A DNA stretch of 64,000 nucleotides from Gimesia chilikensis (GTDB taxonomy: Bacteria; Planctomycetota; Planctomycetia; Planctomycetales; Planctomycetaceae): NCBI RefSeq assembly GCF_007744075.1, contig NZ_CP036266.1, positions 496,001 to 560,000 of the forward strand. Reading direction: 5' to 3'. Below, one piece after another: positions 52,866 to 61,516 of the stretch. Each line of letters starts with the position of its first letter. Within the stretch, counting starts at the first letter, position 1. The translations under genes and the position numbers were made by a program. The notes below the pieces were generated by a model. It did not search any database. It saw nothing but the letters and a program-made list of their open reading frames with translations, and was not told the DNA's origin.

Positions 52866-54296
52866 ATGAGTTTTCGCTGTCGAGTTTCTTTCGCTTTACT
52901 GTTGATGGCCTGTTTTTCTCCCCTGTTCGGCAGCAGTCTTAATGCAGCCACGAAAGAAAAAACCAATATTCTGTTCCTGTTCACGGACGATCAACGGGCG
53001 GACACGATACATGCACTGGGCAACCCTCTGATCAAGACTCCCCATCTCGACCAACTGGTGCGCAGCGGGTTTGTCTTTAACAACGCCTACTGTCTGGGCA
53101 GCAACTCAGGGGCGGTTTGTGTCTGCAGTCGGAATATGCTGCTCAGTGGTCGTACTTACTTTCGCTGGACCGGCCGCTACGCCTCGGCTGACAAACCGAA
53201 TTTCCCTGATTCCATGAAAGACGCCGGGTATTACACCTACCATCACGGCAAACAGGGCAATACTGCGGCATTGATTCACAAAAAATTCGATACGACGAAA
53301 TATGTGAATGATCAACAGGCCCGTCTGCTGGGACAGCCCGGTCAGGAGATCGTGAACGATGCGATCCAGTTTCTGAAGACACGGAAAGAAGATCAGCCGT
53401 TCTTCATGTACCTGGCATTCGCCTGTCCGCATGATCCGCGAGTGGCAGACCAGGAATACATGGACCTCTATCAGCGCGAATCTATCCCTCTGCCGGCAAA
53501 CTACCTCCCCCTGCATCCCTTCAATAATGGAGAGCAGGTCGTCCGGGATGAACTGCTGGCTGGCTTTCCTCGCACTAAATCAGAAATCCGAAAACACCTC
53601 CACGATTACTACGCAGACATTACTGGTCTGGATGGACACATCGGACGACTGTTGACTGCACTCAAAGAGAGCGGGGAGTATGACAACACCATCATTATCT
53701 TCTCGTCCGATCATGGTCTGGCGGTAGGCAGTCACGGCCTGATGGGGAAACAGAGTCTGTACGAACACAGTATGAAATCTCCCCTGATTTTCAGTGGTCC
53801 CGGCATCCCGCAGGGGCAGAGCGACGCGCTGGTCTACTTGTATGACATTTTTCCGACGGTCTGTGAAATGGTCGGGACCCAGGTACCGCAGGGACTGGAT
53901 TCCCAAAGTATGTGGCCTGTGATCACAGGTGAGCAGAAGCAGACTCGAGAAACGTTATGCACCGCTTACAAAGACGTGCAGCGCTCGGCCCGCGACGGTC
54001 GCTGGAAGCTGATTACCTATCCGCAGATTAACAAAACACAGCTCTTCGATTTGCAGGACGATCCGGCAGAAACCCGTAACTTGTTCGGCAATCCCGATTA
54101 CCAGCAGCAGGCAGACCATCTGCTGACGGCTTTGAAAACCTGGCAGAAAGAGGTGGGAGATACCGACGCACTTTCTTCCACCCATCCACAGGATCCGACT
54201 TTCAAGGCACCGACAGCCGAGGAGCTCAAGGAACTACAGCAGCGCTGGCAGCCCAAAAAGAAGAAAAAGCATGCAGTCAACACGGGAGATAAGTAA
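52866..54296 (+). CDS. sulfatase with unusual Cys motif
   Basis: 476 residues from the ATG at 52866 (GGAGG upstream). A signal peptide ends near LNAA. NILFLFTDDQRADTIHALGN holds the metal-binding Asp pair (41-42). The active-site block is C85-V-C-S-R89, followed by NMLLSGRTYF. The usual formylglycine motif is C-x-P-S-R or C-x-A-S-R; here the third residue is Cys. The rest (IIIFSSDHGLAVGSHGLMGKQSLYEHSMKSPL, then DDPAETRNLFGNP) is normal. It would release sulfate from a polysaccharide or small ester outside the cytosol, as is typical for planctomycetes. Confidence 0.9.
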   Translation: MSFRCRVSFALLLMACFSPLFGSSLNAATKEKTNILFLFTDDQRADTIHALGNPLIKTPHLDQLVRSGFVFNNAYCLGSNSGAVCVCSRNMLLSGRTYFRWTGRYASADKPNFPDSMKDAGYYTYHHGKQGNTAALIHKKFDTTKYVNDQQARLLGQPGQEIVNDAIQFLKTRKEDQPFFMYLAFACPHDPRVADQEYMDLYQRESIPLPANYLPLHPFNNGEQVVRDELLAGFPRTKSEIRKHLHDYYADITGLDGHIGRLLTALKESGEYDNTIIIFSSDHGLAVGSHGLMGKQSLYEHSMKSPLIFSGPGIPQGQSDALVYLYDIFPTVCEMVGTQVPQGLDSQSMWPVITGEQKQTRETLCTAYKDVQRSARDGRWKLITYPQINKTQLFDLQDDPAETRNLFGNPDYQQQADHLLTALKTWQKEVGDTDALSSTHPQDPTFKAPTAEELKELQQRWQPKKKKKHAVNTGDK

Positions 54297-54505
54297 TGTC
54301 ACATGAGGAACGTCCCCCGATCCGACTGGATCAGTTTCTGAAACAGCAAGGCGCTGTCGGCACCGGTGGACATGCCAAGGTTGTCATCCAGGCAGGTGAA
54401 GTGACTGTGAACGGCGTTGTAGAAACACGGCGTCGTAAACAGCTTGCACCGGGAGATGTCGTCGCGTATGCCGGCGAGCAGTGGCGTGTAGAAGTCACTC
54501 AGTAG
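54296..54505 (+). CDS. S4-domain RNA-binding protein
   Basis: 69 residues. Its ATG shares one base with the sulfatase stop (TAATG), so it is translationally coupled. IRLDQFLKQQGAVGTGGHAKVVIQAGEVTVNGVVETRRRKQL is the S4 fold found in YbcJ/YaaA-type proteins that bind structured RNA. It is short and complete for this class. Why it is coupled to a sulfatase is unknown. Confidence 0.85.
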   Translation: MSHEERPPIRLDQFLKQQGAVGTGGHAKVVIQAGEVTVNGVVETRRRKQLAPGDVVAYAGEQWRVEVTQ

Positions 54506-54511
54506 AGTTAG

Positions 54512-54652
54512 TCATCTCACTTTACTGCTGCGAATGCTGAAAAAGCCTCCGATGAGAATAACGCCGACCATCAGTTTCAGGTATTCGGCGGTAGTTGCAG
54601 TCCGCCAGGCGTCAAGTAGATAATCCAGCCAGCCATCAATCCAGAGTTCCAT
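54512..54652 (-). CDS. 46-residue membrane peptide
   Basis: A short frame with ATG at 54652, a GGGGGAA ribosome-like site 9 bases upstream and stop TGA at 54512. The translation is Trp-rich at the front (MELWIDGWLDYLLDAWRT), followed by one hydrophobic helix (LKLMVGVILIGGFF) and a basic end, so it would be a single-pass membrane peptide. The function is unknown. It fills the gap between the S4 gene and the glycosyltransferase gene. Confidence 0.5.
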   Translation of the reverse strand: MELWIDGWLDYLLDAWRTATTAEYLKLMVGVILIGGFFSIRSSKVR

Positions 54653-54770
54653 AAGAGGTTCCCCCGTTCCTGGCCCGCAACGAATTGAGATATGAATAGT
54701 CTACCCTCTGCAGCGGCGCATGCCGGAATGAAACCCGGTGGAGACATGCAGGGCGGTTGATGGTTGCTTT

Positions 54771-57356
54771 TCAGAAACGGGGAACCAGCTTCAGTGCTTC
54801 GATTTTTTTTGCTGCTTCTAACAGTCCGTGCTCCTGGGGGGCGAGGACATTGAGCTGAGCACAGGTCTCTTCAGCTTCCGCTGTGAGGGTAAAGAGCAGC
54901 TGATACTTAAGAAGTAACTTGAGAATTTCCAACTGCTTGGGAAACACAGTATTCACGCGTTCCATTAAGGCCAGTGATTTTCCCGGTACGCCAAAGTCTT
55001 CATATTCCTGAGCGAGTTGCAGGATCTCTTCCTTAAGCGGAACGTCAATATGTCCCGTTTTATCAACAGGATATTTTCTCGGATTATTTAAGAATTTTTC
55101 GACTCGAGCCTCGCGCTGAATCATCCCCAGCAGCGTTTGTGCTTCACCTTTTTCCGTTGTTGGGGCTGTTTTCAGAGCGAGCTCTAACTGCTCGGTTGCT
55201 TCAGCCGCTCGGCCCTGAGCCAGGTAGACTTTCGCCAGCAGAGTCTGCATTTTTGACTGGGTTTCTGAATCAAGAGATTCTCTCTTCAGAGCCTGATTTA
55301 ACTCCGTTTCCGCTTTATCGATCTGCGAGTATTCCCACCAGGTTCGCGCGAGCTGCAGCGATTTCTTCGCTGCTTTAAGATTTGCTTCCTCCGGTGTGAG
55401 TTCTTGCTGATTAGCGATATATTTATGTGACAACTCAATTCCCCGGATCAGGTCACCGCGCATCATTTTCTGACCGGGCATACCCAGGGCAAACTGGAAT
55501 TCCTGAATCGCCTTCGGATATTGTTCTGTCTTAAAATAGCACCAGCCCAGCAGAGAGGTGAGTTTCACATCTTTAACCTGCTGCCCTTGAAGCTGTTTGA
55601 TGAATCCGATCAATTCTTCATAGTCTTCATTTTTGAACATCTCTTGCGCCAGAGCTGTCTGAAAGGTCGAGCGGTGAGGGAACTGTTTATAGGCCTGTCG
55701 AGCGATCTCCAGTGATTCACCGGCTTGCCAGTATTTCTGGCGAATGGTGCCACTCCGGTTAGGTTCGACTTTGAGAATCAAGACGCCTTGCTCGTCGTAG
55801 ACAGGGTTGAATCGGTAGACCAGATCCTGGTCGAGCAGGTACCACGGGAAGGCGGAAACGATCTCTTTGTCGTACGATGTCAGATAGCGTGCAGAGAACT
55901 TCTGAATACTTTCATGCAACTTGTCAGGACTGACGAGTTCAAAAAAAGCCAGCATTTCAAAACGATGAGCCGTTGTGGCAATGGCTGCCTGACGGGTGAT
56001 GATCCGGTCTGAGGGTTCTGAGTTCTGCTTGAGCCAGGCTCCCGCTTTCGTCCAGTTACTGAATCCGTTGGAGGGCAGTTCTTCGTCATATAACTGATCT
56101 GGTTGCCAGACCATCTTCAGATTGGCGTGGACCAGTTGCGTGTCAGTCCAGCAGAGACAACCGACAAAGAGAAACAAAACAAGCGCAGACCCACCTGCAA
56201 ATATTTTACCGGTGACAGGACGGGCAACCTGAATGTGCCGTTTCAGGGCTGCCCAACCTGAAGGAACAAATGCGAGAACGACAGGCACCAGAGGCAGCAT
56301 AAAGCGTTCCTGCATCCAGGGCCAGAGGGAGAGGATGCCCACGCTGAACACCAGATAGCCCAAGGCAACAGTTCCGCCACGATTTCGGCGATAAAGCATC
56401 CCATAGCAGGCGACAGCAATAACTCCTGCTGTCATCAGATAGTACAGCCAGGTTGGTCCCGGCAAGGTGATGATTTCATCAAGAACCATGCCACTGTAGA
56501 TCGGTCGCATGCCTGGCATATTGGGAAACAGTTGTTGTCCAAAATTCTCAAAGTGAGCACTCAAGCGTTCCCACATGCGAAACGCTGTGCCGATGACTCC
56601 CTGCGATCTGATTTCGTTGACGGCGATACTGGCGTAACCACTTTTCCCCAGTGCCGCATTACGTAACATCCACAGTCCGGAGGCAGCTATTGAGCAGGCC
56701 ACTCCCACCAGCCAGGGCCAACGCGATTTTCGGACCACTGCCCAGCAGGCGACAGCCAGTACCATGGCGATCCCGATCGTGCGGAGAAAGGGGAGGAAGA
56801 CCAGTAATGCAGTGATTAGAAACAGATCCCGTTTGCGCGGTTGTTCTGGTCTGACGGCAATCAGATAGAGAATCCCCAGAGTGCAGGCTGTGAAAGGGAT
56901 TTCACTCATGATGAGCGTCGAGTAGAAGAGCGTGAATGGATTGACTGCAAACAGAAATGTGATCAGCAGGGCGCCGTTATTAAGGTGCTTATCAGACAGG
57001 TCTTCTGGTTCTTCTGACTGACTGAGACGCACGATGTAATAGTACATTAAAGCCAGTAGGAGCAGAGTGGTGAGCAGAACGGTGGCTTTGGCGGCAATGG
57101 CATCGTAAGGCGCGATCCAGGCCGCGGGCATGAGCAGGACCGACATACCCGGGGGGCGGTGCGCATAGAGAGGGGCTCCCGGAGTATCAATCTCCCGGTA
57201 ACCGTCGCCGTTAACGAGGGAACGGGCCATGATCACGTAACGGGCACTGTCGGGGCTGAAAAAATATTGCCGGTTCCAGCGTGCGATGGCCAGTCCGGAA
57301 AAGAGGAACAGCAAAAGACAGATACTGATTGGACGAGATCGTATGACACTGGTCAT
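54771..57356 (-). CDS. GT39-like membrane glycosyltransferase fused to TPR domain
   Basis: 861 residues, ATG start, weak ribosome site. After an N-terminal helix comes FSPDSARYVIMARSLVNGDGY, the acidic loop usual in GT-C enzymes that use lipid-linked sugars. About ten to twelve membrane helices reach residue 410 or so. From about 550 on, TPR-like helices dominate (WCYFKTEQYPKAIQEFQFAL, LLAKVYLAQGRAAEATEQLELAL). The N-terminal half may transfer a sugar to a protein or lipid on the outer face of the inner membrane. The TPR half is probably periplasmic and could bind a client. The donor is unknown. Confidence 0.8.
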   Translation of the reverse strand: MTSVIRSRPISICLLLFLFSGLAIARWNRQYFFSPDSARYVIMARSLVNGDGYREIDTPGAPLYAHRPPGMSVLLMPAAWIAPYDAIAAKATVLLTTLLLLALMYYYIVRLSQSEEPEDLSDKHLNNGALLITFLFAVNPFTLFYSTLIMSEIPFTACTLGILYLIAVRPEQPRKRDLFLITALLVFLPFLRTIGIAMVLAVACWAVVRKSRWPWLVGVACSIAASGLWMLRNAALGKSGYASIAVNEIRSQGVIGTAFRMWERLSAHFENFGQQLFPNMPGMRPIYSGMVLDEIITLPGPTWLYYLMTAGVIAVACYGMLYRRNRGGTVALGYLVFSVGILSLWPWMQERFMLPLVPVVLAFVPSGWAALKRHIQVARPVTGKIFAGGSALVLFLFVGCLCWTDTQLVHANLKMVWQPDQLYDEELPSNGFSNWTKAGAWLKQNSEPSDRIITRQAAIATTAHRFEMLAFFELVSPDKLHESIQKFSARYLTSYDKEIVSAFPWYLLDQDLVYRFNPVYDEQGVLILKVEPNRSGTIRQKYWQAGESLEIARQAYKQFPHRSTFQTALAQEMFKNEDYEELIGFIKQLQGQQVKDVKLTSLLGWCYFKTEQYPKAIQEFQFALGMPGQKMMRGDLIRGIELSHKYIANQQELTPEEANLKAAKKSLQLARTWWEYSQIDKAETELNQALKRESLDSETQSKMQTLLAKVYLAQGRAAEATEQLELALKTAPTTEKGEAQTLLGMIQREARVEKFLNNPRKYPVDKTGHIDVPLKEEILQLAQEYEDFGVPGKSLALMERVNTVFPKQLEILKLLLKYQLLFTLTAEAEETCAQLNVLAPQEHGLLEAAKKIEALKLVPRF

Positions 57357-57762
57357 GGAGTTCTATCACTCGATCGAAGTAGGTGAAGAAGAAAAACTGC
57401 AGTCATCTCATGAGAATTGCAAATGTCGTACCCTTGTGGTTGAAGCCTCAGATGCAAACCTCGGTTCACTACTTCAGATGACTGAGTGCAGGATCTTATC
57501 GGTTAGAATGATTCTGTCGGCAGAAATTCCTGTCATCAGGAATTTCTGCTTGAATACGGGCTTCACGGTAATGTTGCCAGAAATCAACCATGTTGTTTTT
57601 GGGAAACAGAGAATCAGGGGTTTCCCTGTTGTCCTGCCGTTGCAATTTGACGGCGATTGTTTCACAATTCGAGGCGCGCAGCGCGGCGCCGTTATAATCC
57701 CAGGTGAACGGATTCAGAGGAACAGTCCGCTCAACTCGTTTTTAGAAGTCAGGTGAATCATC
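57357..57762. other. gene-free divergent stretch
   Basis: Lies between the divergent GT39-like and GH15-like genes. A TATAAT occurs at 57693-57698, behind a GC-rich palindromic block, without a clear -35. Open frames here are judged spurious. Confidence 0.4.
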
Positions 57763-59058
57763 ATGGATGACAACAGTTTTCTTGCCCTGAAAGAATCATT
57801 ACAGACCATTGAAGAGACGGATCAGTTATTTTCATTTCTTGAGTCTCAGCAGACGTTCTCGTTCCCTGCTCTGGAGAACGGTTTGTTTCCCGCAGCCATC
57901 GCTCATGAATCGACGGGATATCAGAGCATCTGGGTCCGGGATAATATCCATGTCGCTCATGCATTGAATGCCGTGGGGAAAACGGAACCAGCAAGTAAAG
58001 CAGTCGCCACGCTGACAGAGTATTTTCTCAAGCATCGAGATCGTTTTGATAAGATCATTTCGGGGGAAGCAAATCCGAAAGAAGTGATGCAGCGGCCGCA
58101 TATCCGTTTTGACGGAAACACGCTGGGTGAAATCGATGAAAAATGGGCTCATGCTCAGAACGACGCACTGGGATACTTTGTCTGGTTGTACTGTCGGATG
58201 CTGGAGCAGGGACACCTGACGGCGTCCGCTCAATCTCTCGAACTGCTGGCGGCGTTCGTGCGCTATTTCGAAGCCATCCGTTTCTGGGAAGATGCAGACA
58301 GCGGCCACTGGGAAGAAGCACGCAAGATCGAAGCCTCCAGCATTGGTACTGTGGTCAGCGGGCTGATCGCTCTGAAGGAATATCTGAATTGCAGCGATAA
58401 CTGGGATGACTTGCAGCACCAGCAGACTCTGGTGACACCCGAGATGCTGGACTCTCTCATTGCACAGGGGCAGACGACACTTGAAGAGATTCTGCCTGCC
58501 GAATGCATACAGGCTGACTCTCTGCTGGCCCGAAAATATGACGGGGCGCTGCTGTTCCTGATCTTTCCCCTGGGGCTGGTCAAAGGAGAACTGGCAGACA
58601 CGATTCTGGAAGATGTCAGAACGCACCTGATGGGGGATTACGGAATCCGACGCTATCTGGGAGACTCTTACTGGTGTGCTGATTACAAAGAAGTCTTCAG
58701 CGAGGATGACCGCACGAGTGACTTCAGTGATGATCAGGCCAGCCGGGATCAATATCTGAAACCGGGTCAGGAAGCCCAGTGGTGCATTTTCGATTCCATC
58801 ATGTCGGTGATTTACGGCCAGCGATTTCTGGAATCAAGACAGGACGCTGATCTCGAAAAGCAGCGTTTTCACCTCGATCGCGCTTTGAATCAGTTGACGA
58901 CATCTGAGTGTCCCTTTGGTCCATATCGTTGTCCTGAGTCGTATTTTCTGGAAAAAGGAAAGTACGTTCCCAATGATATTACGCCACTGTTATGGACGCA
59001 GGGAAATCTGATGATGGCCCTGCATCAGTGGAAACAGACTTTAAAAGCACAGCAGTAA
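57763..59058 (+). CDS. GH15/phosphorylase kinase-like six-hairpin glycosidase
   Basis: 431 residues, ATG start. GYQSIWVRDNIHVAHAL and KWAHAQNDALGYFVWLYCRML are typical of the (alpha/alpha)6 barrel shared by glucoamylase-type GH15 enzymes and phosphorylase kinase alpha subunits. RDN and NDALG carry probable substrate or catalytic contacts. There is no signal peptide, so it works in the cytosol, perhaps on an alpha-glucan or glucoside. The exact reaction is not certain. It converges on the MnmE-like gene. Confidence 0.8.
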   Translation: MDDNSFLALKESLQTIEETDQLFSFLESQQTFSFPALENGLFPAAIAHESTGYQSIWVRDNIHVAHALNAVGKTEPASKAVATLTEYFLKHRDRFDKIISGEANPKEVMQRPHIRFDGNTLGEIDEKWAHAQNDALGYFVWLYCRMLEQGHLTASAQSLELLAAFVRYFEAIRFWEDADSGHWEEARKIEASSIGTVVSGLIALKEYLNCSDNWDDLQHQQTLVTPEMLDSLIAQGQTTLEEILPAECIQADSLLARKYDGALLFLIFPLGLVKGELADTILEDVRTHLMGDYGIRRYLGDSYWCADYKEVFSEDDRTSDFSDDQASRDQYLKPGQEAQWCIFDSIMSVIYGQRFLESRQDADLEKQRFHLDRALNQLTTSECPFGPYRCPESYFLEKGKYVPNDITPLLWTQGNLMMALHQWKQTLKAQQ

Positions 59059-59071
59059 GTAATACAGCTCA

Positions 59072-59107
59072 AGTTGCTGACAGGGGATTAAACCTCTGTC
59101 AGCAACT
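59072..59107. terminator. convergent hairpin overlapping the MnmE-like 3' end
   Basis: A 15-bp stem starts AGTTGCTGACAG and ends CTGTCAGCAACT, with one G-U pair. The MnmE-like stop is in the loop, and its last codons are in the right arm. T-runs are weak on both strands. Confidence 0.6.
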
Positions 59108-60257
59108 GTTTGATTAAGCGTGTGTAAGCCTGCTGGTCGTCTGCATCCAGTGCTGCTGCAGCCTGTTTCAAAAGTTCGATCTGGCGTGATGTGACTGGAA
59201 GAGCCGTCTCCTGGTCGGGGACTTCGGGAATCAGTTGTTCCACCAGTTTCTGCAGAAACTCATCGAGCCCCGCTTTTGTGACTGAAGAAATTCGAATCGC
59301 CTGTGGGGGAAGTGGTGCGCCCCAGCATTCGGGGAGGTCGGCTTTATGAGCCACGATCAGCGACTCGGGCCATTGAGTGAGCAGTCGGTGATCGTCTGGA
59401 TGCGCAGGTTGGCTGATATCGATCAGAATGACGCGGGCATCCGCGGCGTTCAGGATCTGCTCGGCGCGTTGGATTCCAGCTGCCTCCAGCTGTTCTGCTT
59501 CTGCCCGAATTCCTGCGGTATCAGAAAACTGGAACGGCCAGCCGTAGAGCGCCGTGGTCGCTGTCAGCACATCACGGGTCGTTCCCGCTTCGTTAAAAAC
59601 AATGGACCGTTCATAACCCAGGATCGCATTAATCAGACTGGATTTTCCGACATTCGGTCGACCGGCGAGTACGACATTCCAGGGACGGGTCAGGTGTTGT
59701 CCCAATTCTTTCCAGCGCAGCAGATCCTGAATCTGAGATTTCAGATGTTCTGAATCGAACGAGCTCTGTTCCTCGGGCAGAAGTGAGGCGAAAGCGGATC
59801 GTAGTAAGCCTTGCGATTGACACAGGAGAATTTCTGCTGTTCGAAACGTAGTGGCTGCCGTCAATGCTTCCTGGATTTCAAGCTCCAGGCCTGTCGCTTT
59901 CCGGCTGGCCAATGCCTGCCAGGTAAGAACGTCACAGCCCTGGGCCTCTAAATCATTCAGGATTCGATTCACCGCCGCCATGCCTCCATGACAGTGAATG
60001 TCAACGGTTTCAAAATCAATACGACAGAGAACCAGGTCTTCGGTATTAGAGGTTCCCCAGTATCCATAGACAATCTGGTTCACAGCCTGTTCGATCAGTG
60101 GTTTCTGATTGACGGCGTGAAAACAGGGATTTACCAGCGCATTCAGTGCAGCGGTTCCTCCCTGAACGCGAATCGTAGCGACAGCTCCTCTTCCGCGGGG
60201 GGTAAGGAGAGCGGCCTGGCAGGTTTGTTGAAACTGTTTTGGGGAATGCGTGGTCAT
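59088..60257 (-). CDS. MnmE-like GTPase without C-terminal Cys motif
   Basis: 389 residues, ATG start. The front LTPRGRGAVATIRVQG and the DIHCHGGMAAVNRIL segment match the MnmE (TrmE) N-terminal and helical domains. The G domain is complete: GRPNVGKSS (G1), DTAG in FQFSDTAGIRAEAEQLE (G3) and AHKAD (G4). MnmE normally is about 450 residues and ends in a conserved Cys-x-Gly-Lys; here the protein stops some 60 residues short and lacks it. So it may be a paralog with a different role than the usual tRNA wobble-uridine modification. It follows coaX by 6 bases. Confidence 0.82.
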   Translation of the reverse strand: MTTHSPKQFQQTCQAALLTPRGRGAVATIRVQGGTAALNALVNPCFHAVNQKPLIEQAVNQIVYGYWGTSNTEDLVLCRIDFETVDIHCHGGMAAVNRILNDLEAQGCDVLTWQALASRKATGLELEIQEALTAATTFRTAEILLCQSQGLLRSAFASLLPEEQSSFDSEHLKSQIQDLLRWKELGQHLTRPWNVVLAGRPNVGKSSLINAILGYERSIVFNEAGTTRDVLTATTALYGWPFQFSDTAGIRAEAEQLEAAGIQRAEQILNAADARVILIDISQPAHPDDHRLLTQWPESLIVAHKADLPECWGAPLPPQAIRISSVTKAGLDEFLQKLVEQLIPEVPDQETALPVTSRQIELLKQAAAALDADDQQAYTRLIKQLLTEV

Positions 60258-60263
60258 GCTGGT

Positions 60264-61094
60264 TTATTGAATCCCGCGAATCTGTTGTGCGACCAGTGCC
60301 AGCCCCTGCAGTGACAGGAGAGGTTCAAAGTGAGCCGATTCATCCAGGTGCGGAGCGAGCAGGGCTGAGCCGCCCCCGGTGAGCAGCACCAGTGGAGTTT
60401 CCCCCGATGTGGATTCCGCAAGTATCTGATTTGTGTGCTGAGTGATGAGTTCACGGACCGCACCGAGCTGCCCCCAGAACAGACCGCTGCGAATAGCATC
60501 TGTCGTGTTTTTGCCGAGTACCACGGGTTCAATTTGACGCAGATCCTCGACCGGAATCAGAGGGAGCAGGGCGGTATAGTCGTGTAATGATTTCGCGGAA
60601 AGTTCAAAGCCGGGTAAAATCGCTCCCCCGGCAAAGCAACCTTCGGTGCTCACAACATCGATCGTGGTGGCGGTCCCGGTATCGACGATGATCGCAGCCT
60701 GCGATGTCGATTTTAAACGGTTGGCGGCGACAGCGTTGAACAATCGGTCGATGCCCACTTTACGGGGTTCATCGACGGCAATCTCCAGAGGGAACTCGTC
60801 TGTATTCAGAACCTCCAGCGGATCGGGGAGGATAGATTCGGGCCAGTCATTGAGGACCCGTTTGATGCCATGCGGATTGGAACCCGCGACCGAACTCAGA
60901 CATGGAGTATCAGTGGGTTCGAGCCAGTCAGCGATCTGATCCCAGGGGAGAGGATCCTCAACCAGAATTGAGAGCGCATGTTCGACCAACGGAAGCTGAT
61001 GAGAGGCTCCCAATGGGAGCTCCGTCTTGAGCAGCACAAACTTGATGCGACTGTTGCCGACATCAATCACCAGTTGTCTTAAAAGTTGCGACAT
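60264..61094 (-). CDS. coaX: type III pantothenate kinase
   Basis: 276 residues, ATG start. LVIDVGNSRIKFVLL at the front, DEPRKVGIDRLFNAVAA in the middle, IVDTGTATTIDVVS and GGAILPGFELSAKSL are the CoaX hallmarks of the actin-like kinase fold. It phosphorylates pantothenate as the first step of CoA synthesis. It sits between xseB (24 bases upstream) and the MnmE-like gene (6 bases downstream), so all are probably co-transcribed. Confidence 0.92.
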   Translation of the reverse strand: MSQLLRQLVIDVGNSRIKFVLLKTELPLGASHQLPLVEHALSILVEDPLPWDQIADWLEPTDTPCLSSVAGSNPHGIKRVLNDWPESILPDPLEVLNTDEFPLEIAVDEPRKVGIDRLFNAVAANRLKSTSQAAIIVDTGTATTIDVVSTEGCFAGGAILPGFELSAKSLHDYTALLPLIPVEDLRQIEPVVLGKNTTDAIRSGLFWGQLGAVRELITQHTNQILAESTSGETPLVLLTGGGSALLAPHLDESAHFEPLLSLQGLALVAQQIRGIQ

Positions 61095-61118
61095 GCGTGG
61101 CTTCTTTGTATATCCGGT

Positions 61119-61469
61119 TTAAAACAGGGTCCGATCCTGATCGTCTTCGTCTTTACTGGAACTGCTCTTTCGTTTGCCTGTTTTTTTCGCAGGGCCTTTG
61201 GTATCGACCGAAGCCGTGGAGTCAAATTCTTCCAGCACCGGATTGCCGTCTTCGTCAACGCAGGTCAGAATTTCAATTTTCTGCTCGGCAGTTTCAAGTC
61301 GCTGGTAACAGGAACGCAGCAGTTTTACACCACGCTCAAACTGTTCCATCGATTCTTCCAGACCGGCAGTGCCTGACTCTAGTGTGCTCACAATTTCCTG
61401 CAGCTCGGTCAGGGATTCTTCGAACAGAGGTTCTTCTGTTTGTTCTTTCGTACTTTTTTTCTTGGCCAT
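61119..61469 (-). CDS. xseB: exodeoxyribonuclease VII small subunit
   Basis: 116 residues, ATG start. FEESLTELQEIVSTLESGTAGLEESMEQFERGVKLL is the full XseB helical signature. After it comes a charged Ser/Lys/Asp tail of about 45 residues, longer than usual. It forms a complex with XseA that trims single-stranded DNA. It follows xseA by 47 bases. Confidence 0.93.
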   Translation of the reverse strand: MAKKKSTKEQTEEPLFEESLTELQEIVSTLESGTAGLEESMEQFERGVKLLRSCYQRLETAEQKIEILTCVDEDGNPVLEEFDSTASVDTKGPAKKTGKRKSSSSKDEDDQDRTLF

Positions 61470-61516
61470 GTGATCAGATCTTTATGCAAATAATGGTTTT
61501 CGATATTCAACAGGAT

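Noticed and set aside
57286-57756. 156-codon plus-strand frame
   Set aside because: It starts inside the GT39-like gene, has no ribosome site and ends in the leader of the GH15-like gene.
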